Shown here: positions 5,105-6,936 of the stretch, one piece after another | Position numbering within the stretch: position 1 is the first letter of the stretch | Layout: every line of letters begins with the position of its first letter | Assembly: GCA_009781965.1 (NCBI GenBank) | Contig: WQUS01000081.1 | Span: 1-6,936 of the forward strand | Reading direction: 5' to 3' | Length of the DNA: 6,936 nt | Source: Bacillota bacterium | GTDB taxonomy: Bacteria > Bacillota > Desulfotomaculia > Desulfotomaculales > Desulfallaceae | Made by a program: the position numbers and the translations under genes | The notes under the pieces: model-generated | Told to the model about the DNA's origin: nothing | The model's database searches: none | What the model saw: only the letters and a program-made list of their open reading frames with translations

Positions 5105-6936
5105 ATGGACGAACGGCATTTAAAAAGACTTGAATTTGACCGGGTTAAGGAGCGGCTGGCGGAATATGCCGTCTCCGAGCCCGGCCGTGAGCTGGCCTTA
5201 AATTTGGTCCCTTTAGAGGACCTTGACGATATTGTTGCGGCGCTGGACCGGGTTACCGAGGGCCGGGAAGTGCTGCGGCTGGAGCCAAGCGCCCGGCTGG
5301 ACGGCTGGAAAGACGTGCGGGAACAGGCGAGGCGCTGCGCCAGGGGCGGTGTATTGGAGCCTTTGGAACTGTGGCACGTGCTGCAAACCATGACCGCCGC
5401 CAGGCAAATTGCGTCTTTCTTCCGGGAGCGTCAGGAAAAGTATATCATGTTGCACGAAATTGCTCTGGGGCTGGGCGATTTTCGGGAGGCGGAGAAGAAA
5501 ATCAACGGCGCCATCCTGGCGGGCGGGGAAATATCCGATCGGGCTTCGGAGAAACTGTTCAATTTGCGGCGCAAGATTGTGTCCACGCAACAGCGGGTCA
5601 AGGAAAGACTGAACGCGATTATCAAATCCACGGCTTGGCAGAAGTATCTGCAAGATCCCATTGTCACTATGCGGGAGGGCCGTTACGTGGTGCCGGTAAA
5701 GCAGGAATACCGGGCTCAGGTGTCAGGGATTGTCCATGACCAGTCGGCCAGCGGCGCCACTTTGTTTATCGAGCCCATGCCGGTGGTGGAGGCCAATAAT
5801 GAAGTGCGCGTGATGCTGGCGGAGGAACAGCAGGAGGTGGCCAGGATCCTGCAGGAACTGTCCGCCGCGGTAGGCGAGCGGGCGGAAGATTTGTTGTACG
5901 CCTTGGAGATGCTGGCTTTTCTGGATTTCATTATGGCTTGCGCCCGGTTCAGCGCCGGCTTTGATGGTTTGGCCCCGCAGATGACGCCCGCAGCCAAACT
6001 GGATATTCGCCAGGCCAGGCACCCGCTGATTGCCGGTCAGGCGGTGCCAATCAGCGTTAATCTGGGCGACAGCTTTGATATGCTGGTGGTTACCGGGCCC
6101 AACACCGGCGGTAAGACGGTGGCTCTGAAAACGGTGGGCCTGATGGTGGCGATGGCTCATGCCGGGCTGCATTTGCCGGTCAGAGAAAACACGGTCATCG
6201 GGATGTATAAGGACGTTTTTGTTGATATCGGCGACGAGCAGAGTATTGAACAGTCTCTAAGCACTTTTTCCTCCCATATGTCCAACATTGTGGATATTTT
6301 GTCCCGGGCGGGGAAAGGCAGTTTGGTGTTGCTGGATGAGCTGGGGGCGGGCACTGACCCGGACGAGGGCGCGGCCCTGGCGCAGGCTGTCTTGGATCGC
6401 CTGCGGGAACTGGGGGCGGCCACAGTGGCCACCACCCATTACGGGGAACTGAAAAACTATGCTTTTTCCGCTGAACGGGTGGAAAACGCCAGTGTGGAGT
6501 TTGATCCGGAAACTTTAAGGCCTACCTATAAGCTGCTCATCGGCCGGCCTGGCCAGAGTAACGCCTTTGAAATCGCTCTGCGCCTGGGGCTGACCGAAGC
6601 GGTAGTGGGGCAGGCCAGGGCATATTTGACGGCGGAGCAGCGGGACGTGGCCGATCTGATGCGTGATTTGGAACAGGCCCGGGCTCAGGCGGAAAAGGAA
6701 CAGGAAGAAGCCGCCAAGCTCCGTTGGGAGGCCGAAGCATATCGGCGGGAATATCAAACCATGACGGATAAAATGCGTACCCGCCGGGATGAAGTGATTG
6801 CCAAGGCGGTGGCGGAATCCAGAGAATTGGTGCTGCGCACCAGGCGGGAAATAGATTTCCTTGCCGAGGAGCTTAAAGCAGCGCTGAAAGAAGAATCGTC
6901 CCAAGCTAAAACTGCCGGCATTGATCAGGCCCGGCG
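5105..6936 (+). CDS. mutS2: MutS2 protein, C-terminally cut by the window end (partial)
   Basis: Open from ATG 5105 through the last base (610 complete codons plus 2 bases). Full MutS2 is about 785 residues, so roughly the last 175, including the expected C-terminal Smr nuclease domain, lie outside the window. Residues 1-300 are the MutS-like core/lever helices, including DPIVTMREGRYVVPVK and ASGATLFIEP. The ATPase follows: Walker A GPNTGGKT at 331-338, the conserved DIGDEQSIEQSLSTFSSHM segment at 374-392, Walker B LLDE at 409-412 followed by LGAGTDPDEG, and the switch TTHYGELK with H445. GRPGQSNAFEIA (480-491) is typical of MutS2, and 519-601 is a charged coiled coil. MutS2 lacks the mismatch-recognition domain of MutS; it has been linked to suppression of recombination and, in Bacillus, to binding and splitting collided ribosomes. 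Intact as far as seen. Confidence 0.96.
   Translation, partial: MDERHLKRLEFDRVKERLAEYAVSEPGRELALNLVPLEDLDDIVAALDRVTEGREVLRLEPSARLDGWKDVREQARRCARGGVLEPLELWHVLQTMTAARQIASFFRERQEKYIMLHEIALGLGDFREAEKKINGAILAGGEISDRASEKLFNLRRKIVSTQQRVKERLNAIIKSTAWQKYLQDPIVTMREGRYVVPVKQEYRAQVSGIVHDQSASGATLFIEPMPVVEANNEVRVMLAEEQQEVARILQELSAAVGERAEDLLYALEMLAFLDFIMACARFSAGFDGLAPQMTPAAKLDIRQARHPLIAGQAVPISVNLGDSFDMLVVTGPNTGGKTVALKTVGLMVAMAHAGLHLPVRENTVIGMYKDVFVDIGDEQSIEQSLSTFSSHMSNIVDILSRAGKGSLVLLDELGAGTDPDEGAALAQAVLDRLRELGAATVATTHYGELKNYAFSAERVENASVEFDPETLRPTYKLLIGRPGQSNAFEIALRLGLTEAVVGQARAYLTAEQRDVADLMRDLEQARAQAEKEQEEAAKLRWEAEAYRREYQTMTDKMRTRRDEVIAKAVAESRELVLRTRREIDFLAEELKAALKEESSQAKTAGIDQAR

Noticed and set aside
5371..5739. 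122-codon plus-strand frame inside mutS2
   Set aside because: mutS2 is open without a break in another frame across this region, with conserved motifs on both sides; no frameshift is needed.

Overview
This 6.9 kb window looks like ordinary chromosomal DNA from a moderately GC-rich, low-GC-phylum (Firmicutes/Bacillota) anaerobe. Peptococcaceae-like Clostridia or Sporomusa-like Negativicutes are the best guesses. The inference rests on the gene set and order (pheT end, zapA, then a long U32/DUF3656 protein next to mutS2), strong GGAGG-type ribosome binding sites and use of TTG/GTG starts. The exact taxon is not recoverable by eye. All genes lie on the + strand, and there is no mobile element, tRNA, rRNA or CRISPR array.

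Layout. (1) 1-245: the 3' end of pheT, the phenylalanyl-tRNA synthetase beta chain. (2) 246-493: a 248-bp non-coding spacer that is unusually rich in inverted repeats. It holds a 21-bp stem with one 2-nt bulge (296-367), outer arms with two alternative partners, and a further stem whose right arm covers part of the zapA Shine-Dalgarno. (3) 494-763: zapA, a cell-division FtsZ-ring accessory protein, whose stop codon is inside a Rho-independent terminator (762-793). (4) 794-864: an AT-rich promoter-like stretch with a perfect TATAAT. (5) 865-5066 and onward: a probable operon of mpg (3-methyladenine DNA glycosylase), a divergent NIF3/DUF34-family metalloprotein, an 874-aa U32 protein of the RlhA-like type, and mutS2, which is cut off by the window end.

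How the genes fit together. The first unit ends with tRNA charging (PheT) and division (ZapA). The second unit mixes base-excision repair (Mpg) with proteins tied to the ribosome. U32/DUF3656 proteins related to RlhA hydroxylate rRNA or tRNA bases, and MutS2 in Bacillus has been linked to collided-ribosome rescue. The NIF3-like protein starts 30 bases after mpg and its stop overlaps the U32 start by one base, so the three are probably co-transcribed and the last two translationally coupled.

The most interesting items are the structured pheT-zapA spacer, a 15-bp in-frame minisatellite inside the U32 gene (3288-3356), the clear internal duplication of the U32 domain with loss of one of its four conserved cysteines in the second copy, and the divergent NIF3-like protein that still carries all five predicted metal-ligand positions (one as Asp instead of Glu). 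I do not see a wholly new multi-gene system here.
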